Part shown: positions 35,442 through 42,372 of the stretch, piece after piece
Layout of the letters: each line of letters opens with the position of its first letter
Numbering within the stretch: position 1 is the stretch's first letter
NCBI RefSeq assembly: GCF_003176895.1
Contig: NZ_QGTD01000008.1
Span: forward strand, 124,001-188,000
Source of the DNA: Gracilibacillus dipsosauri
Lineage (GTDB): Bacteria > Bacillota > Bacilli > Bacillales > Amphibacillaceae
DNA: 64,000 nt
Direction: 5' to 3'
Program-made: the position numbers and the translations under genes
Notes under the pieces: generated by a model
The model's database searches: none
What the model saw: only the letters and a program-made list of their open reading frames with translations
What the model was told of the DNA's origin: nothing

Positions 35442-36286
35442 TAAGATACTGTGCAAATAATCTAACTGGAGAAATAATAAATGTTGGCATTGTAATGCAC
35501 TCAATCGATGATGAAATTAGAGTGGATTATTCAATTTTAGATGAGCATTCTCCGAAAATACGAGCTGTAACTTTCTCTAAAACAGATATTGACATTTATA
35601 AATCATTTAAAGATAGTCTAGAGTTTTATCTCAAAAAGAGTAGTGAAAACCTTCATGGTCAAGTAGGAGATATATTAATCGGATCACCCTATAAGGATTC
35701 ATTCTTAGAAGAACTATATGACAATTATCAAGGGAAAAGCATGTTTTTAACCAGACCTAAATTTTCGTTGACGAATGATCTCAGTTTATTTTTTAACAAA
35801 ATGTTTGAGATTTACATTGGAGAAAAGTATCTAACTTCTTCAGACAGACAAATTTCTGTCAAAAAATTCATGAGATCGGTTTTTGAAGAGAGGAAACTTC
35901 TTAACAAAAAAGTAAAACCTGATTTTGAAATAACTCCTATTGAAACTCTAGATAACGTAAAAATACACATTGATTTTGGATTCAAGAATGGAGTTTGGAA
36001 CTACTTACAAGCCGTTCCTTTAATTAACGGTCCAGCAAAAAATACAGAATGGTTTGCAAAGACAAAATTTATGTTTGACAATTTGGATACAGATTCTAAA
36101 ATTCACCTTATGTACAGGAATTCAGACTTTAGAGAGAATCCAGAAACATCAAAAGTTTTGGACTACTTAAGAAAAATGGATAACAGAGTTGTTACTTTAG
36201 ATTTAGACAATCATAGAAGAATTTTGGAGCTATGTGACACTATAGCGGAAAAAGCCCATGATGTTGATGAATACCTTATTTCCTAG
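35408..36286 (+). CDS. DUF3037 family protein, partner of HipA-like kinase
   Basis: 292 residues beginning MEGKKANWYSVIRYCANNLTG, with EIINVGIVMHS near 22-32, the DUF3037 signature. The rest is helical with no catalytic motif I can name. GGAGG lies before its start inside the kinase gene, so the two are coupled. A regulator, antitoxin or second effector of the kinase is plausible. Confidence 0.75.
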   Translation: MEGKKANWYSVIRYCANNLTGEIINVGIVMHSIDDEIRVDYSILDEHSPKIRAVTFSKTDIDIYKSFKDSLEFYLKKSSENLHGQVGDILIGSPYKDSFLEELYDNYQGKSMFLTRPKFSLTNDLSLFFNKMFEIYIGEKYLTSSDRQISVKKFMRSVFEERKLLNKKVKPDFEITPIETLDNVKIHIDFGFKNGVWNYLQAVPLINGPAKNTEWFAKTKFMFDNLDTDSKIHLMYRNSDFRENPETSKVLDYLRKMDNRVVTLDLDNHRRILELCDTIAEKAHDVDEYLIS

Positions 36287-36304
36287 GTGTTAGTTTTGTT
36301 ACAA

Positions 36305-36333
36305 AAGGAGTACTCTTCCAGAGTGCTTCTTTT
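36305..36333 (+). terminator. Terminator after DUF3037 gene
   Basis: AAGGAGTACTCT and AGAGTGCTTCTT form a long stem with TCC loop and a trailing TT; related in sequence to the AAGGAGCAC hairpins nearby. Confidence 0.65.
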
Positions 36334-36406
36334 GAGTACCTTTTACCTTCCCCATTCCATAAACAACTCCAAAATACTCCTCATAGTACTTCGAATATAT
36401 GGATTA

Positions 36407-36529
36407 TTACTTTTTCTCTTCTTGGAAGTAGGGTTTTAAAGCTTTATGAAAAGCTTCTTCACGGGGCATATCACCATAGGTTACTTTTCTAATATAATAT
36501 TTTACTTTTCTTTTTTGTTGTTTGGCCAC
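36407..36529 (-). CDS. Small basic protein, 40 aa
   Basis: VAKQQKRKVKYYIRKVTYG then DMPREEAFHKALKPYFQEEKK. Starts at a GTG downstream of AAAGGAGG. Not membrane-like. It follows the HTH gene of the right module. No family recognised. Confidence 0.5.
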   Translation of the reverse strand: MAKQQKRKVKYYIRKVTYGDMPREEAFHKALKPYFQEEKK

Positions 36530-36580
36530 TCAAAACAATCCTCCTTTTTCGGTTTTTATCGAATTAATACGTAATATTAT

Positions 36581-36607
36581 AAGGAGCACGGTAAAAAAGT
36601 GCTCCTT
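36581..36607 (-). terminator. Hairpin ending the right HTH gene
   Basis: AAGGAGCAC and GTGCTCCTT (9 bp) around a 9-base loop, overlapping the TAA of the HTH gene. Same arms as the IS-split hairpin at 32000/33466. Confidence 0.7.
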
Positions 36608-36809
36608 ATCTTTCATTTAATTTTCTTTCATTTTCGTACTTTATAACATCTTTTTCTATATATAACGGCAAAGTATCATTGTGTACCCACATAATTGGAT
36701 CCGGGAAATTTTTATGCCGGTTTTCCCAATTTTTCACCACTTGCCTACTAACTCTCCAACGCTTAGCTAGATCTGCCTTTGAATATAACTTTGGCAAATT
36801 ATGAGACAT
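36606..36809 (-). CDS. Small HTH/excisionase-like DNA-binding protein
   Basis: 67 residues: KLYSKADLAKRWRVSRQVVKNWENRH (about 7-32) is a MerR/excisionase-type winged HTH. It lies downstream of a 55-aa membrane protein gene, as in the left module. Candidate regulator of the operator at 37233-37247, or a recombination directionality factor. Confidence 0.7.
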   Translation of the reverse strand: MSHNLPKLYSKADLAKRWRVSRQVVKNWENRHKNFPDPIMWVHNDTLPLYIEKDVIKYENERKLNER

Positions 36810-36818
36810 GATATAACC

Positions 36819-36986
36819 TCACTTTCTTTCTGGCAAAACTAATCGAATGATGAACAATATAAACCAAACAATAGCTACAATTGCCCCGATCCAACTTATA
36901 ACTCCCATATTTGAAAAATCAATTTCCACCAATAAGATAATCATTAATATGAAAGCAAGCCAATCTGTTGTGTTTAATTTTTTCAT
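36819..36986 (-). CDS. Small membrane protein, 55 aa, two helices
   Basis: MKKLNTTDWLAFILMIILLV then ISWIGAIVAIVWFILFIIRL, two membrane helices with a basic end LPERK. It sits immediately upstream of the HTH gene (9 bases). AGGAGG-type RBS is poor; TAGGAGG occurs on the opposite strand only. Confidence 0.5.
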   Translation of the reverse strand: MKKLNTTDWLAFILMIILLVEIDFSNMGVISWIGAIVAIVWFILFIIRLVLPERK

Positions 36987-37046
36987 ATAATTAGGAGGAT
37001 TAAGGACACTATATTAAAATCAATATTAATATCAATATTTTTGTGT

Positions 37047-37085
37047 TATAATGTCATTTACAGGGGAGGGGAATTAAATCCCCTC
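37047..37085 (+). promoter_or_regulatory. Possible antisense promoter and hairpin, right module
   Basis: TGTTATAAT (37044-37052) is an extended -10 on the + strand, followed by the palindrome GAGGGG-AATTAAAT-CCCCTC (37066-37085). It faces the 3' end of the 34-aa gene. The arrangement mirrors 33955-33995. Confidence 0.4.
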
Positions 37086-37090
37086 ATGTA

Positions 37091-37195
37091 CTAGTCCTTG
37101 TCATCCGGGTTTATCCAGTCAATAATATCAAGTATGCCCTTGATACTGGCTATAAAACCTGCGACGATGAGGACTATATTTCTTATATCCTCCAT
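37091..37195 (-). CDS. Small membrane peptide, 34 aa (first gene of right module)
   Basis: MEDIRNIVLIVAGFIASIKGILDIIDW then INPDDKD. One amphipathic/membrane helix. Strong RBS AGGAGGGAG and a near-consensus sigma-A promoter upstream with an operator over the -35 box. Type I toxin-like layout. Confidence 0.6.
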   Translation of the reverse strand: MEDIRNIVLIVAGFIASIKGILDIIDWINPDDKD

Positions 37196-37217
37196 CTTCT
37201 CCCTCCTTTCTATATAT

Positions 37218-37247
37218 ATTATAGCACTTTTTGTTTACGGTGTAAAC
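37218..37247 (-). promoter_or_regulatory. Promoter with palindromic operator, right module
   Basis: Left-facing -35 TTTACA (37241-37246) and -10 TATAAT (37218-37223), 17 bases apart. The dyad GTTTAC-GGT-GTAAAC (37233-37247) overlaps the -35 box. Confidence 0.75.
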
Positions 37248-37279
37248 ATTTTTATGTTTTTTATCTTATTTTTTGCAGT

Positions 37280-37660
37280 TTAATTAATCTTTTCCTTTGC
37301 TGTCTCACCATCACCAATCAACTCATCTAAAATATTCCTCACCTTTGTCCGAATGGCAGGATTAAAATATCTTCGTTTTTCTTCTTTCCCTTTACAAATA
37401 AACGTGTATTCCGTAAAGGTACCGTCTTTATCCGTTTGAATAACTTTTAAGCGTTCTTTATACATTTCTTGCTTCAATGATCGTCTTTCAGCAGTAGCTT
37501 TAACTTCTAACCGGTGTAGTAGCTCTAAGTATGGTTCATTAATCTTAAATGGTGAATGCTTCTCTAATCGTTTGATATCAGATTGTATAACTTGGATGGC
37601 CATGGATAAAAACAAAAACCTGGATCCTATTTTAAATTCATGCTCACCAATGTATCTCAT
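37280..37660 (-). CDS. Protein of unknown function in the YolD operon
   Basis: 126 residues, basic and helical (MRYIGEHEFKIGSRFLFLSM start). The ATG overlaps the YolD-like gene stop (ATGA), so it is the second gene of an SOS-regulated pair. UvrX-type polymerases usually occupy this place but this protein is too short and lacks polymerase motifs. Confidence 0.65.
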   Translation of the reverse strand: MRYIGEHEFKIGSRFLFLSMAIQVIQSDIKRLEKHSPFKINEPYLELLHRLEVKATAERRSLKQEMYKERLKVIQTDKDGTFTEYTFICKGKEEKRRYFNPAIRTKVRNILDELIGDGETAKEKIN

Positions 37661-37995
37661 ATGCCATCCTCCTGTACGATAGATAGAGAAATAACATCTA
37701 ACACACGAATAAAATCAATTCCTTCATCAGTATTTAATTTGATCTGATCGGGTAATATCTTAACCACAAATCCTTCCACAGCGTATATTCTTTTGTTATG
37801 GTAATACAGTATATCTACTTTTTTATTATAGTGAATTGCTTCTTCTACATTGCGCTGCATTTCTTCGAGTTCATCTTCTGAAACTACTGGAATATCTTCC
37901 ATTTCATCATCTGATTCCCACAATTTATTTAGCATTTCAATGTGTTCTGGTAGCATTAATGATGTCCATTTTATGTGCCCACGATCATTAACCAT
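37657..37995 (-). CDS. YolD-like protein
   Basis: 112 residues from the ATG at 37995, 8 bases after CAGGAG. RGHIKWTSLMLPEHIEMLNKLWE (about 4-26) and the later NKKVDILYYH match the YolD family, which is often next to SOS polymerases in Bacillaceae and their phages. A LexA-type box lies 21 bases upstream. Its role is unclear; a DNA damage function is assumed by context. Confidence 0.8.
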   Translation of the reverse strand: MVNDRGHIKWTSLMLPEHIEMLNKLWESDDEMEDIPVVSEDELEEMQRNVEEAIHYNKKVDILYYHNKRIYAVEGFVVKILPDQIKLNTDEGIDFIRVLDVISLSIVQEDGI

Positions 37996-38015
37996 ATTAA
38001 TCACTCCTGAAAAAA

Positions 38016-38036
38016 AGAACGTTTGTTCTTATTATA
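38016..38036 (-). promoter_or_regulatory. LexA (SOS) box and -10 of the YolD operon
   Basis: AGAAC-GTTT-GTTCT (38016-38029) fits the Gram-positive SOS consensus GAACN4GTTC exactly. A left-facing -10 TATAAT sits at 38031-38036, so LexA would cover the start site. Confidence 0.75.
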
Positions 38037-38155
38037 GACGAACAAATAGAAATTATGCAATGTAAAATAAATTGATATTTTTACAACTTTTAACAAGGAT
38101 TATGGAAAGTTATGGCGAATATAGTATATATGAATCATATAAGGAGGTATAAAGT

Positions 38156-38287
38156 ATGAGTGTGAATGTAAATGAACACCAACAACAAGACCTTCCACAT
38201 GTGATTACAAAAGAAGACATTGATAAGCTACTTGCTGAATTAGACATGCTATTTACGAATGCCGAGAATAACACGCGACAAGACTAA
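38156..38287 (+). CDS. Small soluble protein, 43 aa
   Basis: MSVNVNEHQQQDLPHVITKEDIDKLLAELDMLF and a short polar end. AAGGAGG at 7 bases upstream and a terminator directly after support translation as a one-gene unit. No family recognised. Confidence 0.6.
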   Translation: MSVNVNEHQQQDLPHVITKEDIDKLLAELDMLFTNAENNTRQD

Positions 38288-38292
38288 TTATG

Positions 38293-38317
38293 AAGCGCCT
38301 ACCTAAAAAGTAGGTGT
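38293..38317 (+). terminator. Terminator after 43-aa gene
   Basis: GCCTAC and GTAGGT arms around CTAAAAA, followed by GTTTTTTC. Confidence 0.75.
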
Positions 38318-38368
38318 TTTTTCTTATATCTTATTGTAGAATATTGTAAGAGAGGGGGAATATAGTTA

Positions 38369-38695
38369 ATGAATAAAATAGCTATTGTTATAAAGGTGAT
38401 TGGCGTATTAGCGCTGATTGGTGGTATTATAGTAGGGTTCAACTTATATGAAACACCCTTAGAAGGCTATGATTATTTGACTGAGAAAGATTATAGTGTA
38501 TTATTTACTTGGATTGCGTATGGCATAATTATTTGTTTTATATTTCTAGGATTTGGTGAAATAATTACTCTGTTACAAAAGTCATTAAATGAACAAGAGC
38601 GTCAAACTAAGCAATTGTATGATATACATAATGCAATGGATGATGATGATTCTTTATTAGGTAAGGATTATTTTAATAAAGCACCTACTGAATAG
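38369..38695 (+). CDS. Two-helix membrane protein at the prophage right end
   Basis: 108 residues. Membrane helices at about 8-25 (IKVIGVLALIGGIIVGF) and 45-67 (FTWIAYGIIICFIFLGFGEII), then a cytoplasmic charged tail. GAGGGGG precedes the ATG and a terminator overlaps its end. The last gene before radC-like sequence; a superinfection-exclusion or other lysogenic role is possible from position only. Confidence 0.65.
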   Translation: MNKIAIVIKVIGVLALIGGIIVGFNLYETPLEGYDYLTEKDYSVLFTWIAYGIIICFIFLGFGEIITLLQKSLNEQERQTKQLYDIHNAMDDDDSLLGKDYFNKAPTE

Positions 38696-38705
38696 GTGCT
38701 TTTTA
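38678..38705 (+). terminator. Terminator of the last prophage gene
   Basis: AAAGCACCTA-CTGAA-TAGGTGCTTTTT, overlapping the stop codon. A second hairpin, AAAGTGACC/GGTCACTTT, lies at 38717-38748 and could stop transcripts from either side. Confidence 0.8.
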
Positions 38706-38849
38706 AGTGACTAAAAAAGTGACCAACGCATTAATTTATGGTCACTTTTAATAATTTTAAACAAACTAAGTTATAGCTTGAATTGTGCAAAACGTTGGTA
38801 AATCAACTTTTTTAAATCAAGATAAATCAAACTGTAGTTCGGATAAAGA

Positions 38850-38942
38850 AATGCCTCGATTGTTCACCCCCGTGAAATCTACCGCGAAGCTATTAAAAGA
38901 TCTGCAGCATCCGTAATTTGTGCACATAATCACCCTTCTGGT
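38850..38942 (+). pseudogene. radC: radC 5' exon remnant (truncated by the prophage)
   Basis: From AAT at 38850 the frame reads [20 protein letters not shown] and on to ICAHNHPSG, the centre of RadC with its JAMM metalloprotease-like motif. In intact RadC another 130 or so residues precede this. Here an in-frame TAA lies two codons upstream and the preceding sequence is phage-like, so the 5' part was separated at about 38,850, presumably by prophage integration. The intron begins directly after the Gly codon GGT. Confidence 0.85.
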
Positions 38943-39487
38943 GTGCGCCTGCAAGGTGTTTCATTTTAGTGATTATGAAAAATAATCTAGAACTCTCTAC
39001 AATGTTCTATGGTCAGCATCTAACCTTGAGGGGAAACCCAAAATAGGAAAAAAAGCCTGATGTGAAAAGGAGAAAAGACGATAAAGCTATCTAAATCGAG
39101 TGAGTTCTTCAGACCAAGTGATATATGGTAAAAGCTAAACTGCTTGAATCCTAGACGAATGAGCGTAGGGTGCGCCATTGTTAATGATAGCTAACAGACA
39201 ATGTGGAGAGAATATAGACATATTGCCAGAGTGCCTATCATAGTAGAGTCTGTCCTTCAATCCTTGGTACAAGGAAACCGTCAAAAGGGATACCTAACTA
39301 TCACGTTCTAGATGAAAACATAATGCAGGGATTGCCTAAGTGCAAGTGCCACTGTGGCTATTCAACTCATCGGTTGACGAATATTGCATAGGGTAACGGA
39401 GTCTTCATACTACTCTACGTTTGCTTGTAATGAGTTTAGCATGGGGAAGGAAGACAGGTTGATTTTAACGTCTGTAAGGAAGGAGTC

Positions 39488-40810
39488 ATGAATATGGCAA
39501 AAGATCCATTTCATCAATTGGACGTTATACGGAAAGCTTCTCAAAAAGGAAGAGTCATTACAGATTGTTACAGGCTAATGTATAGAAGGGAACTATGGAT
39601 CAAAGCTTATTTTAGATTATTTCCAGAGATGAAGCAACCAAGTCAGGAAGGAAATCTAACTAGAAGGCTTGAGGGAATAATAACATTACTTCGAACAGGA
39701 AATTATCGATTCAAAAACTTGTGCAACACTCATACGAAAAAAATAAAGAAGGATTATACTAACGATTATTTAGTACAAGAAGTTATCTGCATAATTTTGG
39801 ACAAAGTATTTGCACCAAGGGGGAGAGCTTATGGATATAGTAAACATCACTCCGAACATAAAGTATTAACCCATATTCAGCACTCATGGAAGGGATTGAC
39901 TTGGTGTGTGCATGGTAATGTTGGCAATGTTAGGTGTCATCTTAATCAAACGTCATTGATTAACTATATTTCTAAGAGAATAAGGGATCAACGTTTCGTG
40001 AATCTTATTCAGCAAGCTTTAATAGCTGTTACAAGGCAAGATTCTAGGGATATTTATGGTAAAAGACAACAGACCTCCCTGCCATTATTACTTGAAGATA
40101 TCTATCTTGATAGGTTTGATTACCTTATGGAGAAGCAATGGAAGTATGTCATTAAGGAATTTGACCAACCAGGTGATGGGTTTACCCCTCAATTACAGTA
40201 TATCCGTTATCAGAATAGCTTTTTAATTGGTGTTAGAGCTTCAAAGAAATGTGTCAGAATGATAAAACAAGGGGTAATAAATCTTCTAGAGCATGAGTTC
40301 TATTTGGAATGGAAGAAAGTCGATATTACACATATGACACGCCCAATTCCCTTTCTTGACTATGAATTTTGTAAGGTTAAACAGAAATATTTCCATCAAA
40401 CTAAGGGAAATGATTTACCAATCCAAGAGAGTACAAAATCTTATGTGATACAATTATATATTTCGAAAAAAATGGTAAATCAGATGGCTTTCCAATATGG
40501 ATATGGCGATATAACTAGCTTTCAAGCAACTCCTCGAAAGAAGCTTCTACATTATACAGAAGCTAAAATCCTCCATATTTATAACACGGAATTAATTCGC
40601 ATAACCAACTATTATAAACTTGCAATGAATGGACACTATCTTAGGCCATTATATTATTTGGCAAAAGCTAGTTTTATTAAAACGATTGCGATGAAACGAA
40701 AGACTTCGTACAGGAAAGAAGTAAAAAGAATGAGCAGACGTAAGCAGGGGGGATTGGGTTTAATCACCAGTCATACAAAGGATCAAAAAAACATTTCATC
40801 ACTTTTTTAG
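39488..40810 (+). CDS. Intron-encoded protein: RT-dead, maturase domain kept
   Basis: 440 residues, same length as active group II intron proteins, RBS AAGGAGTC. The RT scaffold is recognisable, but the catalytic motifs are replaced: YADD is YQNS (241-244), the FDNIDH block is RCHLNQ (149-154), and the PQGG block is QQTS (194-197). The C-terminal X/maturase domain (about 325-425; RKKLLHYTEAKILHIY, ITNYYKLAMNG, KASFIKTIAMK) is well kept. No HNH nuclease domain is present. It probably helps splicing but cannot copy the intron. Confidence 0.9.
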   Translation: MNMAKDPFHQLDVIRKASQKGRVITDCYRLMYRRELWIKAYFRLFPEMKQPSQEGNLTRRLEGIITLLRTGNYRFKNLCNTHTKKIKKDYTNDYLVQEVICIILDKVFAPRGRAYGYSKHHSEHKVLTHIQHSWKGLTWCVHGNVGNVRCHLNQTSLINYISKRIRDQRFVNLIQQALIAVTRQDSRDIYGKRQQTSLPLLLEDIYLDRFDYLMEKQWKYVIKEFDQPGDGFTPQLQYIRYQNSFLIGVRASKKCVRMIKQGVINLLEHEFYLEWKKVDITHMTRPIPFLDYEFCKVKQKYFHQTKGNDLPIQESTKSYVIQLYISKKMVNQMAFQYGYGDITSFQATPRKKLLHYTEAKILHIYNTELIRITNYYKLAMNGHYLRPLYYLAKASFIKTIAMKRKTSYRKEVKRMSRRKQGGLGLITSHTKDQKNISSLF

Positions 40811-40883
40811 ATAAAAGATTCCATAAATCCCATTTGAGTAGACTTGTTGTAACAAAGAAGAAGCTAATTCCTTATCAACTGGC

Positions 40884-40919
40884 GAGCCGTATACGCTGAA
40901 AGGTGTACGTACGGTTCTG
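40884..40919 (+). ncRNA. Intron domain V
   Basis: GAGCCGTA pairs with TACGGTTC, a two-base bulge follows, and TACGCT-GAAA-GGTGTA forms the GAAA-capped tip. The catalytic triad AGC is at 40885-40887. This is the expected 34-36 nt active-site hairpin. Confidence 0.92.
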
Positions 40920-40920
40920 A

Positions 40921-40978
40921 GGGGGAGAATTGGAAACCTACTTTGGAAACATGGCAAGGCGCCTGTTCTCTACCCTAC
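40921..40978 (+). ncRNA. Intron domain VI with branch-point A
   Basis: GGG...AGAA pairs with TTCT...CCC, leaving A40972 unpaired seven nucleotides before the 3' splice site, the usual branch-point distance. Confidence 0.75.
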
Positions 40979-41119
40979 GATCCAGCACCATCTCAGGAAG
41001 ATATTCATGTAACGAAACGATTAGTAGAAAGCGGAAAGATGATCGGTATTGAAATGCTTGACCATTTAATAATTGGTGATCGTAGGTTTATTTCCTTAAA
41101 AGAAAAAGGGTACTTGTAA
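40979..41119 (+). pseudogene. radC: radC 3' exon
   Basis: Reads [19 protein letters not shown] then LLDHLIIGD-like sequence to the stop: the last 46 residues of RadC, including the Asp that completes the JAMM site. It lies just upstream of mreB, the normal radC position in Bacilli. After splicing it joins the 5' remnant, but no complete RadC can be made from this locus while the prophage is present. Confidence 0.88.
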
Positions 41120-41170
41120 CACTATCTATTTTTAAAAAAATTGAGTATAATAGAATAACAAGCTATAATT

Positions 41171-41213
41171 AACGCCTTGTACAAGATATTGCTTGTATTA
41201 AGGCGTTTATTAT
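41171..41213 (+). terminator. Terminator after radC
   Basis: AACGCCTT-(G)TACAAG pairs with CTTGTA-TTAAGGCGTT, followed by TATTATT. Confidence 0.7.
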
Positions 41214-41319
41214 TGCATTATATGGAATAGAGCATATTTTAAAATCTTGATTACATAGCAATTAATGCTTAAAATATGAACAATAAGCTTGAATATTTTG
41301 GTTGAGAGGAAGAAATAAC

Positions 41320-42360
41320 TTGGGATTTTTTAATTTTTCACAGGATTTAGGAATAGATTTAGGAACAGCCAATACATTAGTTTTTATTAAGGGAAAAGGT
41401 GTTGTAGTACGTGAGCCATCGGTTGTAGCAGTGAATAAAACGACTGGTGATATCGAGGCAGTTGGTAGTGAAGCTAAAAATATGCTTGGAAGAACCCCTG
41501 GTAACATTTCCGTTGTTCGAACAATGAAGGATGGAGTTATTGCTGATTATGATACAACTGCTACGATGATGAAGCATTATATTAATTTAGCACAAAAAAA
41601 CCGTTCTGCGTTTGCTAGAAAGCCTAATGTTATGGTCTGTGTCCCTTCAGGTATTACGATGGTGGAAGAAAGAGCCGTGATAGATGCTACGAAGCAAGCA
41701 GGTGCTAAAGATGCATTGCCAATAGCAGAACCTTTTGCTGCGGCAATTGGAGCGGGACTACCTGTCTGGGAGCCAACAGGAAGTATGATTGTCGATATTG
41801 GAGGAGGAACAACAGAGGTTGCCGTTATCTCATTAGGAGGCATTGTTACAAGCAAATCAATCCGTGTCGCAGGAGATGATATGGATGAAGCGATCATTCA
41901 GTATATTAAACGTACGTATAATTTAATGATAGGGGAGCGTTCTGCGGAATCAATCAAAATGGACATTGGGTCAGCGAAGCCTTCTGATCAAGAGGATGAG
42001 ATGGATATTCGAGGCAGAGACCTTCTAACAGGTCTGCCAAAAACTATCACCATTACAGCCTCTGAGATTTCAACAGCGCTAAAAGACACAGTTGATGCCA
42101 TAGTGGAATCAGTGAAGAATACGCTAGAATTAACTCCTCCAGAATTGTCAGCAGATGTAATGGACCGAGGAATCGTACTCTCTGGAGGAGGAGCATTATT
42201 ACGTGGGATCGATGAGGTCATAAGTGATGAAACAAAAATGCCGACATTTGTTGCAGAAGAACCTCTCGATAGTGTGGCGATTGGTACAGGTAAAGCATTA
42301 GAATATATTGACCAATTCCGTACGCAGCCGAAAATCTCTTCTCAACGGTCATTTGATTAA
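41320..42360 (+). CDS. mreB: Rod shape-determining protein MreB
   Basis: 346 residues from the TTG at 41320, with AGAGGAAG 7 bases upstream. Actin-fold motifs are clear: [14 protein letters not shown] near the start, [14 protein letters not shown] near 160-173 and [10 protein letters not shown] near 287. It polymerises under the membrane and guides lateral wall synthesis with MreC and MreD, encoded next. Confidence 0.97.
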   Translation: MGFFNFSQDLGIDLGTANTLVFIKGKGVVVREPSVVAVNKTTGDIEAVGSEAKNMLGRTPGNISVVRTMKDGVIADYDTTATMMKHYINLAQKNRSAFARKPNVMVCVPSGITMVEERAVIDATKQAGAKDALPIAEPFAAAIGAGLPVWEPTGSMIVDIGGGTTEVAVISLGGIVTSKSIRVAGDDMDEAIIQYIKRTYNLMIGERSAESIKMDIGSAKPSDQEDEMDIRGRDLLTGLPKTITITASEISTALKDTVDAIVESVKNTLELTPPELSADVMDRGIVLSGGGALLRGIDEVISDETKMPTFVAEEPLDSVAIGTGKALEYIDQFRTQPKISSQRSFD

Positions 42361-42372
42361 GAAGGTGTTACC

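Larger units (their letters stand above)
1..38849. mobile_element. Prophage (siphovirus type), right-hand part
   Basis: A contiguous run of phage modules in standard order: replication, late regulator, terminase, head, neck, tail, lysis, then a right arm of cargo and regulatory genes. It ends where sequence homologous to radC begins, at about 38,850. The left end, integrase and left attachment site are not in the window. Structural genes are closely packed and mostly overlap or abut, suggesting a recently functional phage. The IS element at 32,015-33,451 is a later insertion. The exact right boundary is inferred from where RadC-like reading starts. Confidence 0.93.
38943..40978 (+). mobile_element. 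Group II intron in radC
   Basis: 2,036 nt. It starts GTGCG and ends CTAC. Exon junction codons GGT|GAT restore [14 protein letters not shown] in RadC. EBS2 (AGGGTG, 39167-39172) is fully complementary to IBS2 (CACCCT, 38931-38936). EBS1 (GCCAGA, 39225-39230) pairs with IBS1 (TCTGGT, 38937-38942) with one G-U. Domain V and a domain VI with a bulged A are present at the 3' end. The protein is encoded in the domain IV position. Confidence 0.95.
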
